A DNA stretch of 64,000 nt, from assembly GCF_900537995.1 (NCBI RefSeq), contig NZ_LR027880.1, positions 1,496,001 to 1,560,000 of the forward strand, read 5' to 3'. This stretch comes from Roseburia intestinalis L1-82. GTDB lineage: Bacteria > Bacillota > Clostridia > Lachnospirales > Lachnospiraceae. The notes below the pieces were generated by a model. It saw only the letters and a program-made list of their open reading frames with translations. It was not told the DNA's origin and did no database searches. Numbering within the stretch: the stretch's first letter is position 1; each line of letters begins with the position of its first letter. Position numbers and translations under genes: made by a program. Shown here in pieces: positions 43,536-54,160 of this stretch.

Positions 43536-45779
43536 ATGGCAGAATATGCAAATATCATTGTGGATATTTATCAGGGAAAATTAGATAAGACGTTTCAATA
43601 CCGGGTGCCGGAGAGACTAAAGAGTACAATCGCAGTTGGTATGCTGGTAGCAGTTCCGTTTGGATCAAGAAAAATGCAGGGTTATGTGATCGAGCTGACG
43701 GATGTCTGCGAGTATGAGGAAGATAAGATCAAAGAGATCCTTTCGATTGTAAAGGGCGGTGTCCTGATCGAGTCGCAGATGATCGCCCTTGCAGGATGGA
43801 TGAGGGAAAACTATGGCGGCACCATGAATCATGCCTTAAAGACAGTACTGCCGGTCAAAGAAAAAAAGAAGGCAAAAGAACAGAAAACGATAAGACTTGC
43901 ACTGCATCCGGTCGAAGCGAAAAATGAGCTTGCGGAATGCGAGAGAAAGCATAAAACGGCAAGGGCAAAACTTCTTGTGGCATTGTTAGAACAGCGGGAG
44001 TTAGAGTGGGAGACGGCAACGCAGCAGATGTCTGTTTCCGCGTCCGTGATTCGTGCGATGGAGGAAGCCGGTATCGTAAAAGTGGTGAGTAAGACCGCAT
44101 ACCGCAATCCGGTCGGCGGTCTTGATCCGGGCGGGGAACAAAAGAAGCTGAATGAGGAGCAGCAGAATGTCGTCTCGAAAATTACGATGGAGTACGATGC
44201 AGGCGAGCGGAAAACTTACCTGATCAAGGGTGTCACCGGAAGCGGAAAGACGGAAGTCTACATGGAACTGATTGCACATGTGCTTGCGCAGGGAAAACAG
44301 GCAATCGTTCTGATCCCGGAGATTGCGCTGACCTATCAGACGGTGCGGCGTTTTTACAACCGTTTTGGTGCACAGGTATCCATCATCAATTCAAAACTTT
44401 CGGCCGGGGAGCGGTATGACCAGTTTGAACGCGCAAAAAACGGAGAAATTTCTGTGATGATCGGACCACGTTCGGCACTTTTTACACCATTTCCGGCGCT
44501 GGGGATCATCATCATAGACGAGGAGCATGAGGCTTCCTATAAGAGTGAGACCGTGCCAAGATATCACGCGAGAGAAACCGCAATACAGCGGGCAAAAATG
44601 ACAGATGCGGTCGTGGTGCTAGGCTCCGCGACGCCTTCCCTTGAGAGTTATTATAAGGCAGAAAATGACGAGTACTGCCTGTTGGAATTAAAACACAGGG
44701 TACAAAAGCGCCCCATGCCTTTGTGTGAGATCATCGACCTGCGCGAGGAGTTAAGGAGGGGCAACCGCTCGATCTTAAGTGACCGTCTGAGTGAGCTGAT
44801 GGAGGACCGTCTGAAAAAGGGAGAACAGACGATGCTTTTTATCAACCGGCGCGGTATGGCAGGCTTTGTCTCTTGCAGAGCCTGCGGTCATGTGATAAAA
44901 TGTCCGCATTGCGATGTTTCACTGAGCCAGCATGGAAGCGGCGCGGCGACACGTCTAGTCTGCCATTACTGCGGATATACGACGATACAGCCCGGTTTGT
45001 GTCCGGTCTGTGGCTCTAAGTATATCAGTGGTTTTAAGGCGGGCACGCAGAAAATAGAACAGGTGGTAAAGGCGCGTTTTCCACAGGCGCGTGTGCTCCG
45101 GATGGATATGGATACCACCAGAACCAAAGATGGGTATGAGCAGATATTATCTGCATTTTCAAATCACGAGGCAGATATACTGATCGGTACACAGATGATC
45201 GTAAAGGGACATGATTTTCCGGGGGTTACGTTAGTGGGTGTGCTTGCGGCAGACCTTTCACTTTATATCAGTGACTATCGTGCGTCAGAGCGGACTTTCC
45301 AGCTCCTGACGCAGGCGGCAGGACGTGCCGGCAGAGGTGACATTCCCGGCAATGTCATCATACAGACGTATGATCCGGATCATTACAGTATCACGACTGC
45401 AAAAGAGCAGAACTATGAGGCTTTTTACGGGCAGGAGATCGAGTACCGCAAAATGATGCGGTATCCGCCGGTGTGGAACATGCTTTATATTTTGTGCGCG
45501 TCGAAAAACGAGGCGGAAGCAAGTGAGGCGGCGGTGGCATTGATGGGGAAAATCGATCAGATAGTGAGAGAAAACAGTGAAAAGATTTTTCCAATCGGGC
45601 CGTCAGATGCACCGGTTGCAAAAATTTCCGATGTCTACCGCAAAGTGATCTATGTGAAAACCCGAGAGTATCAGACACTTGTCATATTGAAAGATGGTCT
45701 GGAAGCTTTTATAAAAGACAACCGTCTGTATCAGAATGTAGCAGTAGGATTTGACTTTAACCCGGTCAACGGATTTTAA
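43536..45779 (+). CDS. priA: Primosomal replication restart helicase
   Basis: Restarts stalled forks by loading DnaB. About 747 residues from the ATG at 43536. N-terminal 3'-DNA-binding domain (ANIIVDIYQGKLDKTFQYRV), Walker A GVTGSGKTEVYM, DEEHEASYK (Walker B), GSATPSLESY. The zinc-binding array CRACGHVIKCPHC ... CHYCGY ... CPVCG and the conserved QAAGRAGRG helicase motif follow. Alternative starts exist at 43503 and 43524; 43536 gives the typical MAEYANIIVDI N-terminus. Confidence 0.95.
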   Translation: MAEYANIIVDIYQGKLDKTFQYRVPERLKSTIAVGMLVAVPFGSRKMQGYVIELTDVCEYEEDKIKEILSIVKGGVLIESQMIALAGWMRENYGGTMNHALKTVLPVKEKKKAKEQKTIRLALHPVEAKNELAECERKHKTARAKLLVALLEQRELEWETATQQMSVSASVIRAMEEAGIVKVVSKTAYRNPVGGLDPGGEQKKLNEEQQNVVSKITMEYDAGERKTYLIKGVTGSGKTEVYMELIAHVLAQGKQAIVLIPEIALTYQTVRRFYNRFGAQVSIINSKLSAGERYDQFERAKNGEISVMIGPRSALFTPFPALGIIIIDEEHEASYKSETVPRYHARETAIQRAKMTDAVVVLGSATPSLESYYKAENDEYCLLELKHRVQKRPMPLCEIIDLREELRRGNRSILSDRLSELMEDRLKKGEQTMLFINRRGMAGFVSCRACGHVIKCPHCDVSLSQHGSGAATRLVCHYCGYTTIQPGLCPVCGSKYISGFKAGTQKIEQVVKARFPQARVLRMDMDTTRTKDGYEQILSAFSNHEADILIGTQMIVKGHDFPGVTLVGVLAADLSLYISDYRASERTFQLLTQAAGRAGRGDIPGNVIIQTYDPDHYSITTAKEQNYEAFYGQEIEYRKMMRYPPVWNMLYILCASKNEAEASEAAVALMGKIDQIVRENSEKIFPIGPSDAPVAKISDVYRKVIYVKTREYQTLVILKDGLEAFIKDNRLYQNVAVGFDFNPVNGF

Positions 45780-45810
45780 AATTGTAAAATACAAAATGGA
45801 GGATAAAAAA

Positions 45811-46287
45811 ATGGCACTTAGAACAATCAGAATACAGGGAGATCCTGTACTTACCAAAAAATGCAGAGAAATCACCGAAATGACACCAAAGATCAAAGAA
45901 CTGATCGACGATATGCTTGATACCATGTATGAGGCAAACGGAGTCGGACTTGCAGGACCACAGGTCGGTGTTTTAAAAAGAATCGTAGTCATCGATATCG
46001 GGGAAGGCCCGGTTGTTATGATCAATCCGGTGATTCTGGAAAAGTCAGGCGAGCAGACCGGGGATGAGGGCTGTTTAAGTCTTCCGGGAAAAGCAGGTAC
46101 CGTTACAAGACCGAATTATGTGAAGGCACACGCGTTTGATGAAAATATGGAAGAATATGAGATCGAGGGGACCGAGCTTATGGCACGTGCAATCTGTCAT
46201 GAGTTAGACCACCTTGACGGACATATGTACACGGAGATCGTAGAAGGACCGTTACATGATGTAACTTATGATGATCCGGAGGAATAA
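45811..46287 (+). CDS. def: Peptide deformylase
   Basis: Removes the formyl group from nascent proteins; 158 residues. Three family motifs are intact: GVGLAGPQ, EGCLSLPG (metal Cys) and CHELDHLDG (HExxH metal site). ATG at 45811 follows GGAGGATAAAAAA. Next gene fmt begins three bases after the stop, so the two are coupled. Confidence 0.97.
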   Translation: MALRTIRIQGDPVLTKKCREITEMTPKIKELIDDMLDTMYEANGVGLAGPQVGVLKRIVVIDIGEGPVVMINPVILEKSGEQTGDEGCLSLPGKAGTVTRPNYVKAHAFDENMEEYEIEGTELMARAICHELDHLDGHMYTEIVEGPLHDVTYDDPEE

Positions 46288-46290
46288 ACA

Positions 46291-47226
46291 ATGAGAGTAA
46301 TTTTCATGGGAACACCGGATTTTTCGGTGGGGACATTAGAAGAGATTATAAAAGCCGGTCATGAGGTTGTGCTGGTTGTCTCACAGCCGGATAAAGCGGT
46401 GGGAAGAAGTAAGGCATTAAAATATACGCCGGTGAAGGAATGTGCCATCGCACACGGCATTGAGGTCTATCAGCCGGAGCGTGTCAGGGACAGCGCATGT
46501 ATCGAGTATCTGAAATCGTTCCATGCGGATATTATGATCGTGGTGGCTTTTGGACAGATTATACCAAAGGCAGTGTTAGACATGCCAAAATATGGCTGTG
46601 TGAATGTACATGCATCGCTACTGCCAAAATATCGTGGCGCAGCACCGATCCAGTGGGCTGTCATCAACGGCGATCCGTATACCGGAGTGTCCACACAGCG
46701 CATGGACGAAGGTGTTGATACGGGAGATATCATTTTAGAAGAAAAAGTGGAGATCCGGCCGGATGAGACAGGTGGAAGTTTATTTGACCGCCTTGCAGAG
46801 GTTGGAGCAGAACTCTGCGTAAAGACGATCGAAGCAATCGAAAATGGAACGGCTGTTTACACACCACAGGATAACAGTAAAGCCACACATACAGCAAAGA
46901 TCCATAAAGAGTTGGGAAGTATTGACTGGACGAAGAGTGCGAAAGAGATCGAATGTCTGATCCGCGGTTTAAATCCGTGGCCAAGTGCATATACGAGACT
47001 TGACGGAAAGACACTTAAGATATGGAGGGCAAATGTGCTGCCGGATGAAAAGAAAGCGGCTCCGGGATGCATCATAAAAGCGGAAAAGGGAAGTTTTCTG
47101 GTACAGACAGGAGACGGTGTCTTAGAGCTTCTTGAGGTACAGTTAGAAGGAAAAAAACGTATGACCACGGATGCATTTTTAAATGGCTATACGGTGGAAG
47201 AGGGAACTTATTTTACACGTGGTTAA
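46291..47226 (+). CDS. fmt: Methionyl-tRNA formyltransferase
   Basis: Formylates initiator Met-tRNA; 311 residues. The 10-formyl-THF-binding core shows FMGTPDFSVGTL, the HASLLPKYRGAAPIQ active-site loop and DEGVDTGDI, with a C-terminal OB-like domain. GGAGGAATAAACA precedes the ATG. Classical def-fmt pairing after priA. Confidence 0.97.
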   Translation: MRVIFMGTPDFSVGTLEEIIKAGHEVVLVVSQPDKAVGRSKALKYTPVKECAIAHGIEVYQPERVRDSACIEYLKSFHADIMIVVAFGQIIPKAVLDMPKYGCVNVHASLLPKYRGAAPIQWAVINGDPYTGVSTQRMDEGVDTGDIILEEKVEIRPDETGGSLFDRLAEVGAELCVKTIEAIENGTAVYTPQDNSKATHTAKIHKELGSIDWTKSAKEIECLIRGLNPWPSAYTRLDGKTLKIWRANVLPDEKKAAPGCIIKAEKGSFLVQTGDGVLELLEVQLEGKKRMTTDAFLNGYTVEEGTYFTRG

Positions 47227-47245
47227 TGAATGGAGGTAACCTGAT

Positions 47246-47956
47246 ATGCCTTATTACTATTATGGTTTTGATCCGACTTATGTTTTGGTTCTGATCGGCG
47301 CAGTGATCTGCCTGATCGCATCTGCAAGAGTAAAGAGTACTTTCAATAAATATTCCCAGTACCGCAGTATGAGCGGTATGACCGGGGCACAGGCGGCGGA
47401 ACGTATTTTAAATTCAGCCGGTATCTATGATGTGACGGTCTGCCATATATCGGGAAGTCTGACCGATCACTACAATCCGTCAAAAAAGACACTGAATCTG
47501 TCTGACTCCGTATACGGAAGCAATTCTGTCGCAGCGATCGGTGTTGCAGCGCACGAGTGTGGACATGCGATCCAGCATCAGAAAAACTATGTGCCGCTGA
47601 CACTCCGCACGGCGATCGTTCCGGTTGCAAACATTGGATCTACACTTGCATGGCCGTTAATTCTGATCGGTCTGTTTTTTAACCGCTCAACCGGTGCAAT
47701 GCTGATCAATCTTGGAATCTTATGTTTTTCATTTGCAGTATTATTCCAGCTTGTCACTCTTCCGGTAGAGTTTAATGCTTCACGCCGGGCACTCCATATT
47801 TTAGGTGAGCAGGGAATTTTATCAGACAGTGAACTGCCTTATACCAGAAAAGTATTGAAGGCTGCGGCATTGACCTATGTTGCAAGTGCTGCGGCAGCAA
47901 TCTTACAGCTGTTAAGGCTGGTTCTTTTATTTGGAGGACGTAATCGTGATGACTGA
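47246..47956 (+). CDS. YugP-family membrane zinc metallopeptidase
   Basis: 236 residues with several membrane helices and the zinc-protease motif HECGH in VAAHECGHAIQHQ. PF04298-type (YugP) architecture. The substrate is unknown. The 3' end overlaps rsmB by eight bases. AATGGAGG precedes the ATG. Confidence 0.93.
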   Translation: MPYYYYGFDPTYVLVLIGAVICLIASARVKSTFNKYSQYRSMSGMTGAQAAERILNSAGIYDVTVCHISGSLTDHYNPSKKTLNLSDSVYGSNSVAAIGVAAHECGHAIQHQKNYVPLTLRTAIVPVANIGSTLAWPLILIGLFFNRSTGAMLINLGILCFSFAVLFQLVTLPVEFNASRRALHILGEQGILSDSELPYTRKVLKAAALTYVASAAAAILQLLRLVLLFGGRNRDD

Positions 47957-49289
47957 TACCGTAAATACAAGAAGACTTGCACTTGATGTTCTGCTTGAGG
48001 TGACGGAACATGGGGCATACAGCAATCAGGTGCTCCGTGCCGTGCTCGAAAAATATCAGTATATGGAAAAATATGAGCGGGCGTTTCTGACAAGACTGGT
48101 GGAGGGAACGATCCAGCACATGATCGAACTTGATTATGTGATCGACCAGTTCTCAAAAGTGAAAGTGAAAAAAATGAAACCGGTCATCCGCAATATTTTA
48201 AGAATGGGTGTGTATCAGATACAGTATATGGATTCCGTACCGGATTCGGCAGCCTGCAATGAGGCGGTAAAACTGGCAAGAAAAAGCGGTTTTTCCACAC
48301 TGAGCGGTTTTGTGAACGGAGTGCTTCGAAATATTGCAAGAAACAGTGGTTCCATCCGGTATCCGGATGAAGAAAAGGAGCCGGTTCTGGCGTTAAGTGT
48401 GCGTTATTCCATGCCGGAGTGGATTGTGGAAGAATGGCTTAACGCCTATGGCATGGAGCAGACAAAGGCAATTTTAGATGCTTTTTCAAAGGAAACACCG
48501 ATTACGATCCGTACCAATGTGACCAAAATTACGCCGGATGCGTTAAAGGAACAGTTAAAAGCCGAAGGCGTGACGGTGCAGACGTTAGAAGAACTTTCTT
48601 ATGCCGGACTGCCATATACGGATGCATATCACTATGCATTTGCAATTTCAGGTTTTGATCATCTGATGGCACTTCCATCATTTCAGGACGGTCTTTTTTA
48701 TGTGCAGGATATCAGTTCCATGATGGTGGCTGAGGCCGCAGCACCGGAGAAAGGCGCACATGTGATCGATGTCTGTGCGGCTCCCGGAGGCAAGAGCATT
48801 CATCTTGCTGAGATGCTGGACGGCACCGGAAGTGTGGAATCGCGTGACCTGACAGGGTATAAGACCGGACTGATCGAGGAAAATATCAGCCGTTACCAGA
48901 TAAAAAATATGACGACAAAAGTGTGGGATGCCACGGTGCCGGACGAGAGTGCAGAAGATACAGCGGACGTGCTGGTCGCAGATCTGCCATGCTCCGGTCT
49001 GGGGGTTCTGCGCAAAAAGACAGACATCCGCTATAAAATGAGCCGGGGGCAGCAGGAAGAGTTAGAAGCACTTCAGCGTCGGATTCTAGATACGGTCTGT
49101 TCTTATGTCAAAAAGGACGGGATCATGGTATATTCTACCTGTACGATCAACCCGGGAGAAAATCAGGAGAATGTCGCGTGGTTTTTAGGAAAACATCCTG
49201 AATTTGAACTGCTTGATATGGAACAGATTTATCCGGGAACACAGGTGGGAGATGGATTTTTCTACGCCAGATTAAGACGTATCTCATAG
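47949..49289 (+). CDS. rsmB: 16S rRNA (cytosine(967)-C5)-methyltransferase
   Basis: Methylates C967 of 16S rRNA. An N-terminal NusB-like domain precedes the Rossmann methyltransferase with SAM loop DVCAAPGGKS, first catalytic Cys in ADLPCSGLGVLRKK and second in MVYSTCTINPGENQ. 446 residues from ATG 47949; GTG at 47946 has better spacing to GGAGG and may be the start. Overlaps the YugP gene. Confidence 0.94.
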   Translation: MTDTVNTRRLALDVLLEVTEHGAYSNQVLRAVLEKYQYMEKYERAFLTRLVEGTIQHMIELDYVIDQFSKVKVKKMKPVIRNILRMGVYQIQYMDSVPDSAACNEAVKLARKSGFSTLSGFVNGVLRNIARNSGSIRYPDEEKEPVLALSVRYSMPEWIVEEWLNAYGMEQTKAILDAFSKETPITIRTNVTKITPDALKEQLKAEGVTVQTLEELSYAGLPYTDAYHYAFAISGFDHLMALPSFQDGLFYVQDISSMMVAEAAAPEKGAHVIDVCAAPGGKSIHLAEMLDGTGSVESRDLTGYKTGLIEENISRYQIKNMTTKVWDATVPDESAEDTADVLVADLPCSGLGVLRKKTDIRYKMSRGQQEELEALQRRILDTVCSYVKKDGIMVYSTCTINPGENQENVAWFLGKHPEFELLDMEQIYPGTQVGDGFFYARLRRIS

Positions 49290-49321
49290 CCACCCGGAAA
49301 GAAAATGGAAAAGAGGAAATT

Positions 49322-50371
49322 ATGCAGCAGGAAAAAACAGATATCAAATCCATGAATCTGGAAGAACTAAAATCATATATGGAATCTATCGGGGAAAAAC
49401 CGTTTCGTGCAAAACAGCTGTATCAGTGGATGCATGAAAAACAGGCAGCATCTTTCGATGAAATGACAAATCTGTCAAAATCCCTTCAGGAAAAACTTAA
49501 GAAGGAATGTCATTTTGTAAGTTTAAAGCAGGAGGCGGTACAGGTATCAAAGATAGACGGTACCAGAAAATATCTGTTTGCATTAGATGACGGAAACGTG
49601 ATCGAGAGCGTTCTGATGCGATATAAACATGGCAATTCAGTCTGCATTTCCTCGCAGGTCGGCTGCCGGATGGGCTGCCGGTTCTGTGCATCCACGTTAG
49701 ACGGACTGGTGCGGGGACTGACGCCGTCAGAGATGTTAGACCAGATATACCGGATCACAAGAGATACCGGGGAGAGGGTTGCAAATGTTGTTGTGATGGG
49801 AACCGGAGAACCGATGGATAATTTTGACAATCTGCTCAAATTCATCGAACTTCTGACAGATGAAAACGGACTGAACATCAGCCAGCGGAATGTGACGGTG
49901 TCGACCTGCGGTATTGTTCCGAAAATGCGGGAACTGGCGGATAAAAAACTGCAGATCACGCTGGCACTTTCGCTGCATGCATCTTCGCAGGAAAAGAGAC
50001 TTGAACTGATGCCGATTGCCAATAAATATGAGATACATGAAGTAATTGAGGCATGTCGTTATTATTTTGAACAGACAGGAAGGCGTGTCACATTTGAATA
50101 TAGTTTAGTCGGTGGTGTCAATGATACCGATGAGGATGTAAGAAGGCTTGCAGACCTGATCCATGGCATGAATTGTCATGTAAACCTGATTCCGGTCAAT
50201 CCGATCAAAGAGCGTTCTTATGTGCAGCCGGATCATGAAGCAATTCTTAATTTTAAAAATAGGCTTGAAAAAAATGCGATTAACGTTACAATTAGAAGGG
50301 AAATGGGCAGGGATATAGACGGTGCATGCGGACAGCTGCGCAAACGTTATATCAGCCATGCAGAAAGGTAG
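49322..50371 (+). CDS. rlmN: 23S rRNA/tRNA adenine C2-methyltransferase
   Basis: Radical SAM methyltransferase acting on A2503 of 23S rRNA and A37 of some tRNAs; 349 residues. Cluster motif CRMGCRFC in SSQVGCRMGCRFCAST, family GTGEPMDNFDN, and a C-terminal catalytic Cys in DIDGACGQL. GAGGAAATT before the ATG. Follows rsmB as usual in Clostridia. Confidence 0.96.
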   Translation: MQQEKTDIKSMNLEELKSYMESIGEKPFRAKQLYQWMHEKQAASFDEMTNLSKSLQEKLKKECHFVSLKQEAVQVSKIDGTRKYLFALDDGNVIESVLMRYKHGNSVCISSQVGCRMGCRFCASTLDGLVRGLTPSEMLDQIYRITRDTGERVANVVVMGTGEPMDNFDNLLKFIELLTDENGLNISQRNVTVSTCGIVPKMRELADKKLQITLALSLHASSQEKRLELMPIANKYEIHEVIEACRYYFEQTGRRVTFEYSLVGGVNDTDEDVRRLADLIHGMNCHVNLIPVNPIKERSYVQPDHEAILNFKNRLEKNAINVTIRREMGRDIDGACGQLRKRYISHAER

Positions 50372-50383
50372 GAAGTAGAGAAG

Positions 50384-51130
50384 ATGAAGACGTTTTCCAT
50401 GACGCACATCGGGCAGCGACGGGAAATGAATCAGGATTATATGTTTACATCAGAGACCGCTGTGGGAAATCTGCCGAATCTTTTTTTAGTAGCGGATGGA
50501 ATGGGTGGTCACGCTGCAGGTGATTATGCTTCCAGATTTACAGTTGAGAAACTTGTGGAACTGATTGGTAAATCGGGTGAAAAAGAACCGGTGGCGATTA
50601 TGAAGAGTGCTGTTTCCATGACGAACAGTCTGCTTTTGACAGAGGCACAGGCAGATCCGGCCAAAAATGGAATGGGTACAACGATCGTTGCTGCAACGGT
50701 GATCGGGAATACACTCTATGCCGCAAATGTTGGAGACAGCAGGCTGTATGTGATCAATCAGGAAGATATTACACAGATTACAAGGGATCATTCTCTGGTT
50801 GAGGAAATGGTTCGTTTAGGTGAAGTGAGAAAAGAAGATGCGAAAGATCATCCGGATAAAAATATCATTACACGGGCAGTCGGTGTATTGCCGGAGGTGA
50901 CAGCTGATTTCTTTGAGATCAGTTTAAAACCTGGGGATGAGATTTTGATGTGTTCCGACGGACTGACAAATATGATTGAAGATGATGAGATCCGGCATAT
51001 TGTGTTGGGACAGAGGGACATTGTTGAGAAAGCAGAGAAACTGATTGAGACTGCCAATCGAAATGGTGGTAAGGATAATATTACGGTTGTATTGATAGAA
51101 CCATTTTCTGATGAGGTGAAAGAATGTTGA
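50384..51130 (+). CDS. prpC: PP2C-type serine/threonine phosphatase
   Basis: Metal-dependent phosphatase of 248 residues that reverses PrkC phosphorylation. PPM motifs: IGQRREMNQDY, LVADGMGGHAAGD, NVGDSRLYV, MCSDGLTNMI and GGKDNITVV. Seven-base overlap with prkC shows translational coupling. Confidence 0.96.
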   Translation: MKTFSMTHIGQRREMNQDYMFTSETAVGNLPNLFLVADGMGGHAAGDYASRFTVEKLVELIGKSGEKEPVAIMKSAVSMTNSLLLTEAQADPAKNGMGTTIVAATVIGNTLYAANVGDSRLYVINQEDITQITRDHSLVEEMVRLGEVRKEDAKDHPDKNIITRAVGVLPEVTADFFEISLKPGDEILMCSDGLTNMIEDDEIRHIVLGQRDIVEKAEKLIETANRNGGKDNITVVLIEPFSDEVKEC

Positions 51131-53235
51131 CAGAAGGTATGTACATAGCAGACCGCTATGAAATTTTAGGTAAAGTTGGCGCTGGCGGAATGTCAGATGT
51201 ATATAAAGCAAAAGATCTTACACTGGGAAGATTTGTAGCAATCAAGGTATTAAAGGCAGAATTTTCCGAGGATATTAATTTCGTAACGAAATTCCGTTCC
51301 GAGGCACAGGCAGCTGCAGGGTTAGAGCACCCGAATATTGTAAATATTTATGATGTCGGCAGTGAGAATGGCCTGCATTATATCGTGATGGAATATGTGG
51401 AAGGAATCACATTAAAGACCTACATTGAGAAAAAAGGACAGCTTTCTTTTAAGGAGGCAGTCAGCATCGCAATTCAGGTGGGCAGAGGTATTGAAGCCGC
51501 CCATAATAAAAATATCGTGCATCGTGATATCAAACCGCAGAATATCATGATCTCCACAGAGGGAAAAGTAAAAGTAACAGATTTTGGTATTGCGCGGGCA
51601 GCAACATCAAATACGATCAGTTCGGATGTGATGGGATCCGTACATTATTCTTCTCCGGAACAGGCGAGAAATGGATTTGTGGATGGCAAGAGTGATATCT
51701 ATTCACTGGGTATCGTGATGTATGAGATGGTAACAGGCCGTGTTCCGTTTGACGGGGATACGACGGTCGCAGTTGCAATCCAGCATCTGCAGGAAGAGAT
51801 AGTACCGCCAAGTGTTTATGCACCAAATCTTCCAATCAGTATGGAAAAGATCATCTTAAAATGTACACAGAAAAACCCTGACAGAAGATATGCTTCCATG
51901 ACAGCGCTTCTGGCCGATCTTAGAAAAGCACTGATCAGCCCGAACGAGGATTTTGTTGTGATGGTACCTCTTGCAAATCAGGATAAGACGAGGGTGATCG
52001 GAGCAGATGATTTAAATCAGATCAAGAAACAGACTGCAAACGTCTATATAGATCCGGCGTCGATCAAAATACAGGAGCCGGTGATCGATGATGATGACGA
52101 GGACGACGATGATGATATTGAGGACGAGGATGGCGATATCAATCCGAAGATGGAAAAGGCAATCACGATCATGGGAATCGCAGCAGGTGTAGTGATCATT
52201 ATCATCATTATTTACCTGTGCATCACGTTAGCCGGGGGTATGAAGTCTAACAAGAACAATTCTTCGAATACAGAAACAACAAAAACGGAAACACAGACGG
52301 GAGACAGTCAGAGTACCCAGATCAAGGACGGTGTAGTAGTACCTTCCCTGACAGGAAAAACCATGGATCAGGCAAAACAGGAGTTAAACGGAACCGGACT
52401 CGGCATCAGACAGGCTGGAACCGCATCCTCTGATACCGTAGAAAAGGGACAGATCATAAGCCAGGATCCGGCAGATGGTAAGACTGTTGAAAAGAATACA
52501 ACGATCGAAGTTATCATCAGCAGCGGATCTGCCGCCGGAACCAGTGAGAATACGGTCGAAATACCAAACGTTGTGGGACAGAGTGAAACTGATGCCAGTG
52601 CGGCATTGACGGCAAAGGGATTTCAGGTCACAAAGACAACTTCCTACAGTTCCTCCGTTGCGGAAGGATATGTAATTTCCCAGACACCAAATGGGGATAC
52701 CCAGGGAAAAGAGGGCGATACGATCACACTTGAGATCAGCCTTGGCTCAGAGAAGATTACAGTACCTGATGTATCGACAAGCTATAAGTCAGAGGAACAG
52801 GCGAAAGAACTTTTATCACAGTTTAATGTTTCAACGGTCACAAAATACAGTGATACGGATGCCGGAATCGTAATCGGACAGTCACTTGCGGTGGGAACAC
52901 AGGCAGATCCGGGAGCATCCATCACGATCACAGTCAGTCTTGGACCGGAACCGGCACAGCAGATCACCACAAAGACTTATAAGCTGAATGTCAGCCTGCA
53001 GCTTCCATCAGATACATCGAATATCTCCGGTGCAGACATTGTTTTATATGATGATCAGGGCAATGTTTTACAGACCTGGTACGGCAAAACGATTGCAGAT
53101 TTTGGTACTGGCGGACTGATTCTGACAAAGACCGGTATTCTTTCGGACAGTGGTAAAATCGTAGTTACCTGGCTGGACTTAAATGGAAATGATTTAAAAG
53201 ACCAGACGATTGATGTACAGTTCCAGGAAGAATAA
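51124..53235 (+). CDS. prkC: PASTA-domain serine/threonine kinase
   Basis: Cell-wall-sensing kinase of 703 residues. Kinase domain 10-270: ATP Lys in FVAIKVLKAEF, catalytic VHRDIKPQNIM, TDFGIARA. A highly acidic juxtamembrane stretch (about 320-345) precedes one transmembrane helix (about 348-372). Outside lie three PASTA domains (VPSLTGKTMDQAKQEL, IPNVVGQSETDASAAL, VPDVSTSYKSEEQAKEL) and a final beta-rich domain of about 85 residues. The acidic stretch and extra C-terminal domain are notable. Binds muropeptides/lipid II by analogy. Confidence 0.96.
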   Translation: MLTEGMYIADRYEILGKVGAGGMSDVYKAKDLTLGRFVAIKVLKAEFSEDINFVTKFRSEAQAAAGLEHPNIVNIYDVGSENGLHYIVMEYVEGITLKTYIEKKGQLSFKEAVSIAIQVGRGIEAAHNKNIVHRDIKPQNIMISTEGKVKVTDFGIARAATSNTISSDVMGSVHYSSPEQARNGFVDGKSDIYSLGIVMYEMVTGRVPFDGDTTVAVAIQHLQEEIVPPSVYAPNLPISMEKIILKCTQKNPDRRYASMTALLADLRKALISPNEDFVVMVPLANQDKTRVIGADDLNQIKKQTANVYIDPASIKIQEPVIDDDDEDDDDDIEDEDGDINPKMEKAITIMGIAAGVVIIIIIIYLCITLAGGMKSNKNNSSNTETTKTETQTGDSQSTQIKDGVVVPSLTGKTMDQAKQELNGTGLGIRQAGTASSDTVEKGQIISQDPADGKTVEKNTTIEVIISSGSAAGTSENTVEIPNVVGQSETDASAALTAKGFQVTKTTSYSSSVAEGYVISQTPNGDTQGKEGDTITLEISLGSEKITVPDVSTSYKSEEQAKELLSQFNVSTVTKYSDTDAGIVIGQSLAVGTQADPGASITITVSLGPEPAQQITTKTYKLNVSLQLPSDTSNISGADIVLYDDQGNVLQTWYGKTIADFGTGGLILTKTGILSDSGKIVVTWLDLNGNDLKDQTIDVQFQEE

Positions 53236-53252
53236 AGACAATAGGAAGATTT

Positions 53253-54131
53253 ATGCAGGGAAAAATTATCAAGGGAATTTCCGGATTCTACTACATTCAT
53301 GCAGCGGGATCCGGAATTTATGAGTGCAAGGCAAAAGGCGTATTCCGAAACCAGAACATCAAGCCACTGGTGGGGGACAATGTCGAGATTGCTGTGTTAG
53401 ATGAGGAACATAAAAAAGGAAATATTGAAAAGATCCTGCCGAGGGAAAATGAGCTGATTCGTCCTGCGGTTGCAAATATCGATCTTGCGCTGATCATTTT
53501 TGCGGCGGCAAAACCACAGCCTAATTTTAATCTGTTAGACCGTTTCCTTGTTATGATGGAATATCAGAATGTACCGGTTGCAATCTGTTTTAACAAAACA
53601 GATCTGGTTACGGAGGAGGAACTGCATGCGTTTGCGGATATTTATGCAGCTTGTGGTTATCGGACTCTTTTTGCCAGTGCAAAAGAGGAAAAGGGTGTGG
53701 ACGCGCTGTTAGAACTTTTGAAAGGAAAAACAGCGGCGGTGGCAGGACCATCGGGAGTTGGCAAATCTTCTCTTGTGAACCGCCTGCAGCCGAACATCAC
53801 CATGCAGACAGGGGAAGTCAGCCGCAAGATCGAGCGCGGAAGACATACCACACGTCATTCTGAAATCATACCGATCGGCGGGGATACTTATATTATGGAT
53901 ACACCGGGATTCTCCACACTTTACATTCCGGGAATGGAAAAAGAAGACTTAAAAGGGTTTTATCCGGAATTCCGGAAATGGGAACCATATTGCAGATTTC
54001 AGGGATGTAATCATATCAGTGAGCCGGACTGCGGTGTAAGACAGGGGTTAGAAGAAGGAAGTATCAGTTTGCTGCGGTATGAAAACTATAAATTGCTGTA
54101 TGAGGAATTAAAGGCTGTCCGAAAGTATTAA
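53253..54131 (+). CDS. rsgA: Ribosome small subunit-dependent GTPase A
   Basis: 30S maturation GTPase, 292 residues. N-terminal OB-fold, then circularly permuted G-motifs in the order NKTD (G4), GPSGVGKSSL (G1), DTPGFS (G3), and a C-terminal zinc site CRFQGCNHISEPDC. AATAGGAAGATTT before the ATG. Confidence 0.97.
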   Translation: MQGKIIKGISGFYYIHAAGSGIYECKAKGVFRNQNIKPLVGDNVEIAVLDEEHKKGNIEKILPRENELIRPAVANIDLALIIFAAAKPQPNFNLLDRFLVMMEYQNVPVAICFNKTDLVTEEELHAFADIYAACGYRTLFASAKEEKGVDALLELLKGKTAAVAGPSGVGKSSLVNRLQPNITMQTGEVSRKIERGRHTTRHSEIIPIGGDTYIMDTPGFSTLYIPGMEKEDLKGFYPEFRKWEPYCRFQGCNHISEPDCGVRQGLEEGSISLLRYENYKLLYEELKAVRKY

Positions 54132-54160
54132 AATAAATGACTAAGATTACGGAGAAAAAA